The position numbers were made by a program, and so were the translations under genes. From Burkholderiales bacterium (GTDB lineage: Bacteria > Pseudomonadota > Gammaproteobacteria > Burkholderiales > Burkholderiaceae_E), in NCBI GenBank assembly GCA_017307915.1, contig JAFKGG010000383.1, positions 1-39,170 on the forward strand: a DNA stretch of 39,170 nt. Reading direction: 5' to 3'. Position 1 is the stretch's first letter. Each line of letters opens with the position of its first letter. Shown here piece by piece: positions 1-8,876 of the stretch. The notes under the pieces are model-generated. The model made no database searches and was not told the DNA's origin. It worked only from the letters and a program-made list of their open reading frames with translations.

Positions 1-1076
1 AGCCGGCCGGTCGCGCCGAATGGGGCGATCAATATCTGATCACCGGCCACAAGTGGTTCATGTCGGCGCCGATGTGCGATGCGTTCCTGATCCTGGCGCA
101 AACCGATCCGGGCAGCTCGGCGGGTCTGAGCTGCTTCTTCCTGCCGCGCTGGCTGCCCGACGGCAGCCGCAATGCGATGCGCGTGCGGCGCCTGAAAGAC
201 AAGCTCGGCAACCGCTCGAACGCATCGAGCGAGGTGGAATTCGAGCAGGCTCATGCGTATCGCGTCGGCGACGTAGGGCGCGGCGTGCGCACGATCCTGG
301 AAATGGGCAATCTCACGCGGCTCGATTGTGCGATCGGCTCGGCCGGCATGATGCGCTGGGCGCTGGCCAATGCCTTGCACCACGCGACGCAGCGCGTCGC
401 GTTCGGCAAGCGGCTGCTCGATCAGCCGCTGATGGTCAACGTGCTGGCCGATCTGGCGCTGGAATCAGAGGCCGCCACCGCGCTGGTGCTGCGGCTGGCG
501 CGTGCGCTCGACGAGCGTGCTGCCGACCCTGCGGCCGACGCATTGGTGCGTATCGGCACGCCGCTGGCCAAGTACTGGATCTGCAAGCGCGGGCCGTCGT
601 TCGCGTTCGAGGCGATGGAGGTGCTGGGCGGCAACGGCTATACCGAAGAGGCGCCGATCGCGCGGCTGTACCGCGAGCTGCCGGTCAATTCGATCTGGGA
701 AGGCTCGGGCAACATCATGTGCCTGGACGTGCTGCGCGCGCTGGGCCGCCATCCCGAATGCCGCGAGGCGCTGGCGGTCGAGCTGACGGCGGCGCGCGGC
801 GCCGACCGGCGTTATGACGCGTTCGTGGCGCAGTTGATCGGCGAACTGTCGTCGGGTTCGTTGGATGAGGCGCAGGGGCGGCGCATCACCGAAGCTCTGG
901 CGCGCGCCTGGCAGGCATCTCTGCTGCTGCGCGGTGCGCCGGCGGCGGTGGCCGATGCGTTCTGCGCGGCGCGGCTCGACGCCCAGGCAGGCTGCGGGCA
1001 CCTGACCTTCGGCACCTTGCCGGCGGGTGTCGATGCGAAGGCGATCGTGGAGCGGGCGCTGCCGGCGCAGGGTTGA
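1..1076 (+). CDS. AidB-like acyl-CoA dehydrogenase, 5'-truncated by window edge
   Basis: Flavin-dependent acyl-CoA dehydrogenase superfamily, AidB / isovaleryl-CoA dehydrogenase-like branch. The reading frame is open from base 3, so about 357 C-terminal residues are present of the ~540-550 usual for AidB. Visible family features are TGHKWFMSAP near the left edge (middle beta domain), LKDKLGNRSNAS, MTRLDC-type NLTRLDCAIGSAGMMRWA, the FAD-proximal EAMEVLGGNGYTEE, and VNSIWEGSGNIMCLDVLR, all of which I know from E. coli AidB. AidB itself binds DNA and is induced by alkylation stress; whether this protein does so or acts in leucine or fatty acid catabolism cannot be told. It converges on the minus-strand phosphatase gene with only 11 bp between the stop codons. 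Confidence 0.9.
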   Translation, partial: PAGRAEWGDQYLITGHKWFMSAPMCDAFLILAQTDPGSSAGLSCFFLPRWLPDGSRNAMRVRRLKDKLGNRSNASSEVEFEQAHAYRVGDVGRGVRTILEMGNLTRLDCAIGSAGMMRWALANALHHATQRVAFGKRLLDQPLMVNVLADLALESEAATALVLRLARALDERAADPAADALVRIGTPLAKYWICKRGPSFAFEAMEVLGGNGYTEEAPIARLYRELPVNSIWEGSGNIMCLDVLRALGRHPECREALAVELTAARGADRRYDAFVAQLIGELSSGSLDEAQGRRITEALARAWQASLLLRGAPAAVADAFCAARLDAQAGCGHLTFGTLPAGVDAKAIVERALPAQG

Positions 1077-1087
1077 GCTGGCGCTCC

Positions 1088-1789
1088 TCAGTCGGCCCGC
1101 AGATCGAACAGATCCAGCAGCTCGATCGGCCGCTCGACCAGGTGATCGGCGCCCCATTGGTGCGGCGGCTGCGCATCGCCGCAAAAGCCGTAGGCCGCAG
1201 CCACCGTGCGCATCGCGGCTGCACGGCCGGCTTCGACGTCGCGCAGGTCGTCGCCGACGTAGACGCTGAGCAGCGTATCGACGCCGGTCAGCCGCGCGCC
1301 GTGCAACAGCGGTTCGGGGTGCGGCTTGGCAAACGCCGTGGTGTCGCCGCCGATGGCGCAGGCGGCGCGCTGCAGCAATCCCAGGCCGTCGAGAATCGGC
1401 CGCACGTAGCGTTCCACCTTGTTGCTGATCACGCCCCAGCGGATGCCGTGCGCATCCAGTGCGTCCAGCACTTCGGCCATGCCGGTGAACAAGCGCGTGT
1501 TGACCAGCATCGCCGCTTCATAGCGTGCCAGAAACTCGTCGCGCAGCGCGGCGAATTCGGGCGCGTCGCGGTGCACACCCAATCCCTTGCCGATCAGCCC
1601 GCGGGCGCCCATCGATGCAAAAGGCCGCAGCTCGTCGAACGGCATCGGCGCCAGGCCACGTTCGCGACGCATGATGTGGATCGGCGCGACCAGGTCTTCG
1701 GCAGTATCGGCCAGCGTGCCGTCGAGATCGAAGAAGACGGCCTGCGGCGGCGGCAGGCGGGCGGGCTGCGGGGCGAGAGAGCGTGACAT
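1088..1789 (-). CDS. HAD-family phosphatase, MupP/Gph type
   Basis: A 233-residue haloacid-dehalogenase hydrolase. Motif I is FFDLDGTLADT with nucleophile Asp21 and acid/base Asp23; motif II is VISNK, motif III a Lys in AKPHPEPLL, motif IV VGDDLRD. Usual annotation is phosphoglycolate phosphatase (Gph), which removes 2-phosphoglycolate. However, the GDDLRDVEAGRAAAMRT segment and the WGADHLVERPIELL tail resemble Pseudomonas MupP, the N-acetylmuramate-6-phosphate phosphatase of peptidoglycan recycling, which also sits directly beside ubiG near gyrA and serC. I therefore favour MupP over Gph but cannot prove it. It lies 22 bp downstream of ubiG on the same strand and is probably cotranscribed with it. 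An ATG at 1789 is used; residues 1-16 are a Pro/Ala-rich extension. Confidence 0.88.
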   Translation of the reverse strand: MSRSLAPQPARLPPPQAVFFDLDGTLADTAEDLVAPIHIMRRERGLAPMPFDELRPFASMGARGLIGKGLGVHRDAPEFAALRDEFLARYEAAMLVNTRLFTGMAEVLDALDAHGIRWGVISNKVERYVRPILDGLGLLQRAACAIGGDTTAFAKPHPEPLLHGARLTGVDTLLSVYVGDDLRDVEAGRAAAMRTVAAAYGFCGDAQPPHQWGADHLVERPIELLDLFDLRAD

Positions 1790-1811
1790 CGCGATTTCGG
1801 TCGGGTGCCGT

Positions 1812-2543
1812 TCAGGCCGGCCGCCGGAAGGCGGCCATGTAGTTGACGCTGACGTCGCGCGGATCGAGCCGGTAGCGGCGCGTGATCGGCTGATAGGTCA
1901 GCCCGCACATCTGCACGGCGTCGAGCCCGGCGCGGCGCGCGGCGGCGGCCAGCTCCGAGGGCCGGATGAACTTTTCGTATTCGTGCGTGCCGCGCGGCAG
2001 CAGCCGCAGCAGATATTCGGCGCCGACGATGGCGAACGCAAAGGCCTTGGCGTTGCGGTTGATCGTCGAAAAGAACACGTGGCCGCCGGGCCGTACCAGC
2101 GTTGCGCAGGCACGCACGATCGATTCCGCGTCGGGCACGTGTTCGAGCATTTCCATGCAGGTGACGACGTCGAAGCCCGCCGGCTCGCGCGCGGCCAGGT
2201 CTTCGGCGGCGATGCGCTCATAGCTGACCGCCACGCCGCTTTCCAGCGCATGCAGCTCGGCCACCTGCAGCGAGCGTTTGGCCAGGTCGATGCCCAGCAC
2301 CTGGGCGCCGCGCGTGGCCATCGCTTCGGCCAGGATGCCGCCGCCGCAGCCGACGTCGATGACGCGGCGGCCGGCCAGCGGCGCCAGTTGGTCGATCCAT
2401 TCCAGCCGTAGCGGATTGATCTCGTGCAGCGGCCGGAACTCCGATTCCGGATCCCACCAGTGCGCGGCGATCGCCTGGAACTTGTCGAGTTCGGCAGGAT
2501 CGACGTTGGCGGGGCGTGCCGGGGCGGCGGAAAGCTCGGTCAT
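1812..2543 (-). CDS. ubiG: Ubiquinone biosynthesis O-methyltransferase UbiG
   Basis: SAM-dependent methyltransferase catalysing both O-methylation steps of ubiquinone synthesis (2-polyprenyl-6-hydroxyphenol and 3-demethylubiquinone). The 243 residues match the family length. Diagnostic features are [20 protein letters not shown] at about 28-47, SAM motif [10 protein letters not shown] at 61-69, an acidic residue in VLGIDLAK, and [10 protein letters not shown]. The protein is predicted to be peripheral at the inner membrane. It is followed by the MupP/Gph-type phosphatase on the same strand, and lies downstream of the terminator of the ompA-like gene, so it should have its own promoter in 2544-2630. 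I saw no convincing promoter hexamers there. Confidence 0.96.
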   Translation of the reverse strand: MTELSAAPARPANVDPAELDKFQAIAAHWWDPESEFRPLHEINPLRLEWIDQLAPLAGRRVIDVGCGGGILAEAMATRGAQVLGIDLAKRSLQVAELHALESGVAVSYERIAAEDLAAREPAGFDVVTCMEMLEHVPDAESIVRACATLVRPGGHVFFSTINRNAKAFAFAIVGAEYLLRLLPRGTHEYEKFIRPSELAAAARRAGLDAVQMCGLTYQPITRRYRLDPRDVSVNYMAAFRRPA

Positions 2544-2594
2544 GGCGTCGTCGTTCGGGAAAAGCGGGAAAGGGCGCCGCGGATCGCTGATTCT

Positions 2595-2620
2595 ACGCCG
2601 GCCGGCCGTGCGGCCGGCGT
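2595..2620. repeat. Perfect 10-bp inverted repeat upstream of ubiG
   Basis: acgccggccg at 2595-2604 pairs exactly with cggccggcgt at 2611-2620, leaving a 6-nt loop. No T-run follows on either strand, so it is not a classical intrinsic terminator. It lies between the ompA terminator and the ubiG start (2543), so in ubiG mRNA or DNA it may be a leader hairpin or operator. Confidence 0.5.
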
Positions 2621-2632
2621 CGTGTACGGACG

Positions 2633-2662
2633 AAAAAAAGCCCCGCCGAAGCGGGGCTTTTC
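2633..2662 (-). terminator. Intrinsic terminator of the ompA-like gene
   Basis: GCCCCGC (2640-2646) pairs with GCGGGGC (2651-2657) around a CGAA loop. Read on the minus strand the stem is followed by seven T residues (complement of the A-run 2633-2639). It starts about 35 bp after the stop codon of the minus-strand ompA-like gene. A shorter T-run on the other side could give weak termination for plus-strand transcripts. Confidence 0.9.
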
Positions 2663-2696
2663 ACGAGCCGGTGCGGACACCGGCAGGTGGGTGCGA

Positions 2697-3413
2697 TCAA
2701 CGACGCGGACGCGTACCGACCACTTCGACTTCCACGCGACGGTTTTTCGCGCGGCCTTCGCGGGTACGGTTGTCGGCGACCGGCTGCTTCTCGCCTTTGC
2801 CTTCGGTGTAGACGCGGTTGGCTTCGATGCCTTTGCTGACCAGGTAGGCCTTGACCGACTCGGCACGGCGTACCGACAGGCGCTGGTTGTAGGCATCGGT
2901 ACCGACGCTGTCGGTGTGGCCGACGGCGATGATCACTTCCAGCGACACGCCTTTCAGCTTGCCGACCAGATCATCGAGGCGAGCCTTGCCTTCGGGCTTG
3001 AGAACGGCCTTGTCGAAATCGAAGAAGGCGTCGGCAGCGAAAGTGACTTTCTCGCTGGTTGGAGCCGGGGCGGGGGCCGGAGCCGGGGCCGGGGCAGCGC
3101 GCGGAGCCGGAGCCGGGGCAGGTGCCGGAGCGGGCGCCGGGGCAGGTGCCGGAGCGGGAGCAGGCCGCGGAGCCGGGGCCGGAGCAGGCGCCGGCGCTTG
3201 CTTCGGCAGCAGATCGTCGTCGCAACCCGGGAACGCGTCCGCCGGGGTCCAGTAACCGGTGCGAACGCACAGGCCCGTGCCGCTCTTCACGACTTGGCTA
3301 TTGGGGCTTTGTACGTAGCCCTTTTTATCGGGGACCGTCTGAGCGATCGAAACGGTCGATGCCGACAGCATGGCAGCAGCAACCAGATAGGCCAGTTTAG
3401 TAGGTTTGTTCAT
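2697..3413 (-). CDS. ompA: OmpA-family outer-membrane/peptidoglycan-anchor protein
   Basis: Exported protein of 238 residues. The start ATG at 3413 is chosen because AAAGGAG precedes it by 5-6 nt and it opens a signal peptide (MNKPTKLAYLVAAAMLSAST..., cleavage likely after SIAQ). An open frame runs further upstream but overlaps the neighbouring gene and has no such signals. Order: signal peptide, a short region with two Cys (GTGLCVRTG and FPGCDDD, possibly disulfide-bonded), a 45-50 residue Ala-Pro repeat linker, then a C-terminal OmpA domain. The domain carries FDFDKAVLKPEG, GHTDSVGTDAYNQRLSxRRA (Asp and Arg that bind diaminopimelate) and GKGEKQPVADN. No eight-stranded barrel is present, so it probably anchors the outer membrane to peptidoglycan by the C-terminal domain. 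Burkholderiales have the same ompA-ubiG-gph order. Confidence 0.93.
   Translation of the reverse strand: MNKPTKLAYLVAAAMLSASTVSIAQTVPDKKGYVQSPNSQVVKSGTGLCVRTGYWTPADAFPGCDDDLLPKQAPAPAPAPAPRPAPAPAPAPAPAPAPAPAPAPRAAPAPAPAPAPAPTSEKVTFAADAFFDFDKAVLKPEGKARLDDLVGKLKGVSLEVIIAVGHTDSVGTDAYNQRLSVRRAESVKAYLVSKGIEANRVYTEGKGEKQPVADNRTREGRAKNRRVEVEVVGTRPRR
3060..3200. repeat. GC-rich repeat encoding the Ala-Pro linker of the OmpA-like protein
   Basis: Degenerate tandem 6-bp units (variants of ggagcc / ggggcc / ggtgcc on the plus strand) that encode alternating Ala-Pro with a few Arg interruptions on the minus strand. Such arrays can change length by slippage; every 6-bp change keeps the frame. Confidence 0.8.
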
Positions 3414-3475
3414 GTTTCTCCTTTCGGTAGAGCGCAACTCTCTGAGTTCGAAGCTGACAGGCGCCACGCCCCGGA

Positions 3476-4843
3476 TCACGCTCGGCCTGACAAAATTTCG
3501 CCAGCACGATTGTGCCACACCGATGTACGGCCAACTACTTCGGCCACGGCAGACGCCGCCTGCCCGTCGGACAGCTGTCTCTTTCGGACAACATGACTGC
3601 CATCGACCCATACGTGTGCGACATGTTCGCGCCCGCAGGCGTAGATAAGCTGAGAAACCGGGTCGAACACCGGCGACAGCTCAATTGCCGATAGATCGAT
3701 CGCGACGAGATCGGCCTGCTTGCCGACCTGGATCGAGCCGGAGCAATTGTCGAGCCCGACAGCGCGCGCGGCGTCCAGCGTCATCGCCTGCAGCGTGCGC
3801 CAGGCCGGCCAGGCGTCGGCGCGCCCGCTGGCGCCCTTGGCCAGCAGGGCGGCGCTGCGCGCCTCGGCCAACAGATCCAGCCGGTTGTTGCTGGCCGAGC
3901 CATCGGTGCCGATGCCGACGTTGATGCCCAGCTCGTGCATGCGCGCGGTGGGCGCGATGCCGCTGGCCAGCTTCAGGTTGGAATGCGGGCAATGCGCCAC
4001 CGATGCGCCGCGTTCGGCCAGCAGCGCCAGATCGGCTTCCGACAGATGCACGGCGTGCACCGCGATCAGCTCGGGGCCGACCAGGCCCAGGGCATCGAGC
4101 CGTTGCAGCGGCCGCGCGCCATGCTTGTCCAGGCTGTCGGCGATTTCGGCGGCGGTCTCGTGCACGTGCATGTGGATCGGCAGCCCCAGCTCGCGCGCCA
4201 GCACCGCCACCTGCCGCAGCGGCTCGTCGCTCACCGTATACGGCGCATGCGGCGCCAGCGCGAAGCTGACGCGGCTTTCGCCGCGGAGCTGGTCGCGCAG
4301 TTCCAGTCCTTTGCGCAGGTAGTCGGCCGGGCTGCTGGCATAGCGCGTCGGGGAATCGATGACGACGATGCCCTGCACGCTGCGCATGCCCAGCGTCAGC
4401 GCGGCGCGCGCGCAGGCCTGCGGGTAGAAATACATGTCGTTGATGCAGGTGACGCCGCCGAGCAGCAGCTCGCGACAAGCCAGCAGCGCGCCGTCGTGGA
4501 CGAAATCGGCGTCGACCAGCTCGGCTTCCAGCGGCCAGATGCGTTCATGGAGCCACTGCTGCAAGGGCAGGTCGTCGGCAGCGCCGCGTAGCAGCGCCAT
4601 CGCCGCATGGCTGTGCAGATTGATGAAGCCGGGCGTGAGCAGATGGCCGGGGAGCGGCACCGTCTCGGCATCCGGAAATTCTTGCTGAGCTTGCGCCAGC
4701 GGCGCCAGCGCGGCGATGCGCGTGCCGTCGATGACCACGGCGTGGCCGGTCAGCACGCCCGGTTCGGGTGCGACCGGGGCGATCCATTGCGGAGCGAGCA
4801 GGACGGGGCGGCTCAAGGTGGTTCCCGCGAAAACGGTTGGCAT
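3476..4843 (-). CDS. mtaD: TRZ/ATZ-family amidohydrolase, probable 5-methylthioadenosine/S-adenosylhomocysteine deaminase
   Basis: Metal-dependent cytosolic deaminase of 455 residues. Visible metal and catalytic sites are HxH at 77 and 79 (NLHSHAAM), the HVHETAAE segment, the His in AVHAVHL, and GTDGSASNN, matching the mtaD/SsnA-type amidohydrolase family. Known members deaminate 5'-methylthioadenosine or S-adenosylhomocysteine to inosine derivatives. In Pseudomonas aeruginosa a member lies at the same place between ubiG and gyrA, which supports the call. The ATG at 4843 gives the expected N-terminal beta-sandwich, though no strong ribosome-binding site is visible. It ends 62 bp before the ompA-like start, so the ompA promoter probably lies in that gap or in this gene's 3' end. 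Confidence 0.85.
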   Translation of the reverse strand: MPTVFAGTTLSRPVLLAPQWIAPVAPEPGVLTGHAVVIDGTRIAALAPLAQAQQEFPDAETVPLPGHLLTPGFINLHSHAAMALLRGAADDLPLQQWLHERIWPLEAELVDADFVHDGALLACRELLLGGVTCINDMYFYPQACARAALTLGMRSVQGIVVIDSPTRYASSPADYLRKGLELRDQLRGESRVSFALAPHAPYTVSDEPLRQVAVLARELGLPIHMHVHETAAEIADSLDKHGARPLQRLDALGLVGPELIAVHAVHLSEADLALLAERGASVAHCPHSNLKLASGIAPTARMHELGINVGIGTDGSASNNRLDLLAEARSAALLAKGASGRADAWPAWRTLQAMTLDAARAVGLDNCSGSIQVGKQADLVAIDLSAIELSPVFDPVSQLIYACGREHVAHVWVDGSHVVRKRQLSDGQAASAVAEVVGRTSVWHNRAGEILSGRA

Positions 4844-4986
4844 AGTACGGCTGCTGAGCCGTGGGGCGTAAGCGTAAAGGATCAGCCGCGGCTATGGGCG
4901 ATCGCCCGGGGTAGGCTGGCCGCTGTAAGACTGCTCTGCGACCGGCCGTACTGCCCTGGTCAGGCCCATCGGCCCGCGGGATTCGG

Positions 4987-5016
4987 TACTTTTTACCGAA
5001 CCCAGCATGTTAAAAT
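4987..5016 (+). promoter_or_regulatory. Candidate gyrA promoter with extended -10
   Basis: TAAAAT at 5011-5016 is preceded by TG one base away (5008-5009), giving an extended -10. A weak -35 candidate, TACTTT (4987-4992), lies 18 bp upstream. Transcription would begin near 5023 and give a leader of about 100 nt before the gyrA ATG at 5125. It sits in a locally AT-rich patch of an otherwise GC-rich 281-bp gap. Confidence 0.5.
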
Positions 5017-5124
5017 CTTTCGGTTTTGGGTGCGCACTTGGAAGGGCCGGTGCGCATGTCCTTCGACGCCGGCATCGGCCACGGCGTTCGTCGCGCCGCC
5101 GCGCCCCGCTTTTCCGGAATCCGC

Positions 5125-7782
5125 ATGGACCAGTTCGCCAAAGAGACCTTGCCGATCAGCCTCGAAGAGGAGATGCGGCGCTCGTACCTCGATTACGCGA
5201 TGAGCGTGATCGTCGGCCGCGCCCTGCCCGACGTGCGCGACGGCTTGAAACCCGTGCATCGCCGCGTGCTGTTTGCGATGCACGAGGTGAACAACGTCTG
5301 GAACCGGCCGTTCGTGAAGTGCGCCCGCGTGGTCGGCGACGTGATGGGTAAATACCACCCGCACGGCGACAGCGCGATCTACGACACGCTGGTGCGCATG
5401 GCGCAAGACTTTTCGCTGCGCTATCCGCTGGTCGACGGGCAGGGCAACTTCGGTTCGGTCGACGGCGACAACGCCGCGGCGATGCGCTACACCGAGTGCC
5501 GCCTGGAACGCATCGCCGGCGAGATGCTGGCCGATATCGACAAGGAAACGGTCGACTTCCAGCCGAACTACGACGGCAAGGAACTCGAACCCACGGTGCT
5601 GCCGGCGCGCATCCCGAACCTGCTGATCAACGGTTCGGCCGGCATCGCGGTGGGCATGGCGACGAACATTCCGCCGCACAACCTGGGCGAAGTGGTCGAC
5701 GCTTGCCTGCTGTTGCTGCGCAAGCCCGAAACCACGATCGACGAGATCATCGAGCTGGTGCCGGCGCCCGACTTCCCCACCGCCGGCATCATCTATGGCG
5801 TGCAGGGCGTGCGCGACGGCTACCGCACCGGGCGCGGGCGCTGCATCATGCGCGCCAAGACGCACTTCGAGGAAATCGACCGCGGCAACCGCAGCGCGAT
5901 CATCGTCGACGAGCTGCCCTACCAGGTCAACAAGCGGCTGTTGCTGGAACGCATTGCCGAGCTGGTCAACGACAAGAAGATCGACGGCATCTCCGACATT
6001 CGCGACGAATCCGACAAGTCGGGCATGCGCGTCGTGATCGAGCTCAAGCGCGGAGAGCTGCCCGAGGTGGTGCTGAACAACCTGTACAAGCAGACGCAGC
6101 TGCAGGACACCTTCGGCATCAACATGGTGGCGCTGGTCGATGGCCAGCCGCGCCTGTTGAACATCAAGCAGATGCTCGACGCGTTCCTCGCGCACCGGCG
6201 CGAGGTGATCACGCGGCGCACCATCTTCGAATTGCGCAAGGCGCGCGAACGCGGCCATGTGCTGGAAGGCCTGGCGGTGGCGATTGCCAACGTCGACGAG
6301 ATGATCGAGCTGATCAAGGCCTCGCCCACGCCGCCGATCGCCAAGGAACGCCTGATGGCGCAGCCGTGGCGGGCCGGCGTGGCGCGCGAGATGCTCGAGC
6401 GCGCCGGCAGCGACATCGCGGCGTTCAAGCCCGAGGGGCTCGACCCGGCGGTAGGGCTCAACGGCGACGTCTATCGCCTGTCGGACGTGCAGGCGCAGGA
6501 AATCCTGCAGATGCGGCTGCAGCGGCTCACCGGTCTCGAGCAGGACAAGATCGTGCAGGAATACCGCGAAGTGATCGGCCAGATCACCGACCTGCTCGAC
6601 ATTCTGGCGCGCCCCGAGCGCATCACCGCGATCATTGGCGACGAGCTGAAGGCGATCAAGGCCGACTACGGCGATGTGCGCCGCTCGGTGATCGAACTGA
6701 ACGCCACCGAACTGGACACCGAAGACCTGATCGCGCCGCAGGACATGGTGGTGACGCTGTCGCACTCCGGCTACATCAAGAGCCAGCCGCTGTCGGAATA
6801 CCGCTCGCAGCGGCGCGGCGGCCGCGGCAAGCAGGCGGCGGCGATGAAGGAAGAAGACTGGATCGACCAGTTGTTCATCGCCAACACGCATCAATACATC
6901 CTGTGCTTTTCCAACCGCGGCCGCGTCTACTGGATCAAGGTCTGGGAAGTGCCGCAGGGCACGCGCACCTCGCGCGGCAAGCCGATCGTCAACCTGTTCC
7001 CGCTGGCCGAGGGCGAGAAGATCACCGTCGTGCTGCCGGTGAAGTCGTTCGACGAGGCACATTTCGTGTTCATGGCCACCAGCCTGGGCACGGTCAAGAA
7101 GACGCCGCTCACCGACTTTTCCAATCCGCGCAAGGCCGGCATCATCGCCGTCGATCTCGATGACGGCGACTTCCTGATCGGCGCGGCGGTGACCGACGGC
7201 CGCAACGACGTGATGCTGTTTTCCGACGCCGGCAAGGCGGTGCGCTTCGACGAGAACGACGTGCGCCCGATGGGCCGCGCGGCGCGCGGCGTGCGCGGCA
7301 TGATGCTGGAAGACAGTCAGCAGGTGATTTCGATGCTGGTGGCGGTGCAGGACGAGCCGAAATCAGTGCTCACCGCCACCGAAAACGGTTTTGGCAAGCG
7401 CACGCCGATCGCCGAATACACGCGCCATGGCCGCGGCACCAAGGGCATGATCGCCATCCAGACCAGCGAGCGCAACGGCCGCGTGGTGGCCGCCGTGCTG
7501 GTCGAGGAAAAAGACGAGATCATGCTGATCACCACCGGCGGCGTGCTGGTGCGTACGCGCGTGGCCGAGATCCGCGAGATGGGCCGCGCTACGCAGGGCG
7601 TGACGCTGATCGCCATCGACGAGGGCACGACGCTGAGCGGCGTGCAGCGCGTGGTCGAGCGTGATGCCGCCGACAACGGGGTCGACGGCGAGGGCGAAAA
7701 CGGCGCCTCTGCCGGCGGCGCTGCGGGCGACGAGGCGTCGGGCCACGAAAGGCCGGGCGACGGGACGCCGGGCGACGCGTAA
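5125..7782 (+). CDS. gyrA: DNA gyrase subunit A
   Basis: Type IIA topoisomerase subunit that breaks and reseals DNA; with GyrB it introduces negative supercoils. The start ATG at 5125 gives [20 protein letters not shown], the family N-terminus; the frame is open 33 codons further upstream but without homology. The protein has 885 residues. The catalytic tyrosine falls exactly at Tyr122 (AAMRYTE), and the quinolone-resistance-determining positions are Ser83 and Asp87, the drug-sensitive residues in E. coli numbering. The C-terminal beta-pinwheel contains the GyrA box as QRRGGRG. The last ~35 residues are an acidic, Gly-rich tail, a feature known to tune supercoiling in gyrases. The gene is followed 30 bp later by an AEC permease gene. 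Confidence 0.98.
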   Translation: MDQFAKETLPISLEEEMRRSYLDYAMSVIVGRALPDVRDGLKPVHRRVLFAMHEVNNVWNRPFVKCARVVGDVMGKYHPHGDSAIYDTLVRMAQDFSLRYPLVDGQGNFGSVDGDNAAAMRYTECRLERIAGEMLADIDKETVDFQPNYDGKELEPTVLPARIPNLLINGSAGIAVGMATNIPPHNLGEVVDACLLLLRKPETTIDEIIELVPAPDFPTAGIIYGVQGVRDGYRTGRGRCIMRAKTHFEEIDRGNRSAIIVDELPYQVNKRLLLERIAELVNDKKIDGISDIRDESDKSGMRVVIELKRGELPEVVLNNLYKQTQLQDTFGINMVALVDGQPRLLNIKQMLDAFLAHRREVITRRTIFELRKARERGHVLEGLAVAIANVDEMIELIKASPTPPIAKERLMAQPWRAGVAREMLERAGSDIAAFKPEGLDPAVGLNGDVYRLSDVQAQEILQMRLQRLTGLEQDKIVQEYREVIGQITDLLDILARPERITAIIGDELKAIKADYGDVRRSVIELNATELDTEDLIAPQDMVVTLSHSGYIKSQPLSEYRSQRRGGRGKQAAAMKEEDWIDQLFIANTHQYILCFSNRGRVYWIKVWEVPQGTRTSRGKPIVNLFPLAEGEKITVVLPVKSFDEAHFVFMATSLGTVKKTPLTDFSNPRKAGIIAVDLDDGDFLIGAAVTDGRNDVMLFSDAGKAVRFDENDVRPMGRAARGVRGMMLEDSQQVISMLVAVQDEPKSVLTATENGFGKRTPIAEYTRHGRGTKGMIAIQTSERNGRVVAAVLVEEKDEIMLITTGGVLVRTRVAEIREMGRATQGVTLIAIDEGTTLSGVQRVVERDAADNGVDGEGENGASAGGAAGDEASGHERPGDGTPGDA

Positions 7783-7812
7783 GCCGCGCCCTCGTCGCGT
7801 CGGCGCGGCTCG

Positions 7813-8784
7813 ATGCAGCTCTTCTACGAAATCGTACTGCCGGTCATCCTGATCATCGTGGTCGGCTTTGCAGCGGCCAAGCTGCAGGTGATCTCGGGAG
7901 CGGGCGTCCAGTCCTTGTTCGACGCCACCTTCCTGATCTTCACGCCGGCGCTGCTGTTCGGTGCCATGGCGCGCGTCGACGTCGCGCATCTGTCGCCGGG
8001 CGCGGCGTTTTCCTATTACCTGGCGACCGTGCCGCTGTTTGCCGCTGCGCTGGTCGCGCAGCGCTGGCGCGGGCGCAGCGTGTCGACGGCCACGGTGCGA
8101 TCCTTGGGCGTGGTGTTCTCGAACACGGTGATGCTGGGCATTCCGCTGGTCCGGATGCTGTATGGCGAGACCGGCCTGGCGTTTCTGCTGACCATCATCG
8201 CCGTGCATGCGCTGATCTTCCTGACCGCGGCCACGCTGGCGATCGAGCTCGACGAAGCTGCCCGCAACCGGGGCGAGACGGGCGCTGCGACCGACGCCGG
8301 ATCGTCGCGGCGCGAACTGCTGTCGCACCTGGCGAGGGTGGCCCGCGCGGCGCTGCTGCACCCGGTGGTGCTGCCGATCCTGGCCGGCCTGGCGTGGGCG
8401 CTGCTCGGCCTGCCGCTGCCGGTGCCGATCGACAAGGCGCTGGCCACGATGGGCACTGCCAGCTCGCCGCTGTGCCTGATGCTGCTGGGTGCTTCGCTGG
8501 CGCAGTTCGATCTGCGGCGCGGTTTGGCAGCCGCGGCGGCGCTTACCGCCTTCAAGAGCCTGCTGCACCCGCTGCTGGTCTGGAGCGTCGGCCGCTTCGT
8601 GTTGCAGCTCGATGCCCTGCCGCTGGCAGTGGCCACGCTCACGGCGGCGCTGCCGATCGGTGCCAACGTCTATCTGTTCGCGCAGCGCTACCAGGCCGAG
8701 GTCGGCGTGATCAGCGCCGGCGTGATGATGTCGACGCTGTTCAGCGGGCTGAGCCTGCCGGTGGTGCTGATCCTGCTGCGCTGA
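7813..8784 (+). CDS. AEC-family (auxin efflux carrier-like) permease
   Basis: Integral inner-membrane protein of 323 residues with roughly ten hydrophobic segments in two five-helix halves (1-130 and 185-323) separated by a charged loop at about 143-165 (DEAARNRGETG...). Features of the family are TFLIFTPALLFGAMA, VFSNTVMLGIPLV, and the second-half SSPLCLMLLGASLAQFD and LPIGANVYLFAQRY. Characterised AEC members move malate, malonate or other carboxylates; the substrate here cannot be read from sequence. It starts 30 bp after gyrA and may be partly cotranscribed. Synteny with gyrA in related genomes is not something I can confirm. Confidence 0.9.
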   Translation: MQLFYEIVLPVILIIVVGFAAAKLQVISGAGVQSLFDATFLIFTPALLFGAMARVDVAHLSPGAAFSYYLATVPLFAAALVAQRWRGRSVSTATVRSLGVVFSNTVMLGIPLVRMLYGETGLAFLLTIIAVHALIFLTAATLAIELDEAARNRGETGAATDAGSSRRELLSHLARVARAALLHPVVLPILAGLAWALLGLPLPVPIDKALATMGTASSPLCLMLLGASLAQFDLRRGLAAAAALTAFKSLLHPLLVWSVGRFVLQLDALPLAVATLTAALPIGANVYLFAQRYQAEVGVISAGVMMSTLFSGLSLPVVLILLR

Positions 8785-8802
8785 CGGCGCGGCTGCCAGA
8801 CG

Positions 8803-8829
8803 AAAAAAAACCGCCGGCGAACCGGCGGT
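8803..8829 (-). terminator. Intrinsic terminator of the first PEP-CTERM-like gene
   Basis: ACCGCCGG (8810-8817) pairs with CCGGCGGT (8822-8829) across a CGAA loop. On the minus strand the stem is followed by a run of eight T residues (complement of the A-run 8803-8810). It lies about 48 bp past the stop codon of the minus-strand gene and also separates it from the converging AEC permease gene. Confidence 0.9.
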
Positions 8830-8876
8830 AGAGGGAGTGGCAAAAGCTAGAGCGAGAGAACGGTTGCGTGCTGCGT

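Noticed and set aside
3504..3517. TGGCAC...TGC sigma-54-like site upstream of the ompA-like gene
   Set aside because: The GG-to-GC spacing is one base too short, and spacing is strict for sigma-54; it also lies inside the 3' end of the amidohydrolase gene.
3414..3611. Longer ompA-like start
   Set aside because: Would overlap the neighbouring amidohydrolase gene and hide the signal peptide; ATG 3413 has a strong ribosome-binding site.
4993..7062. 689-codon open frame antisense to gyrA
   Set aside because: Low-complexity His/Arg/Asp/Ala composition typical of the antisense of GC-rich coding DNA; gyrA on the other strand is certain.
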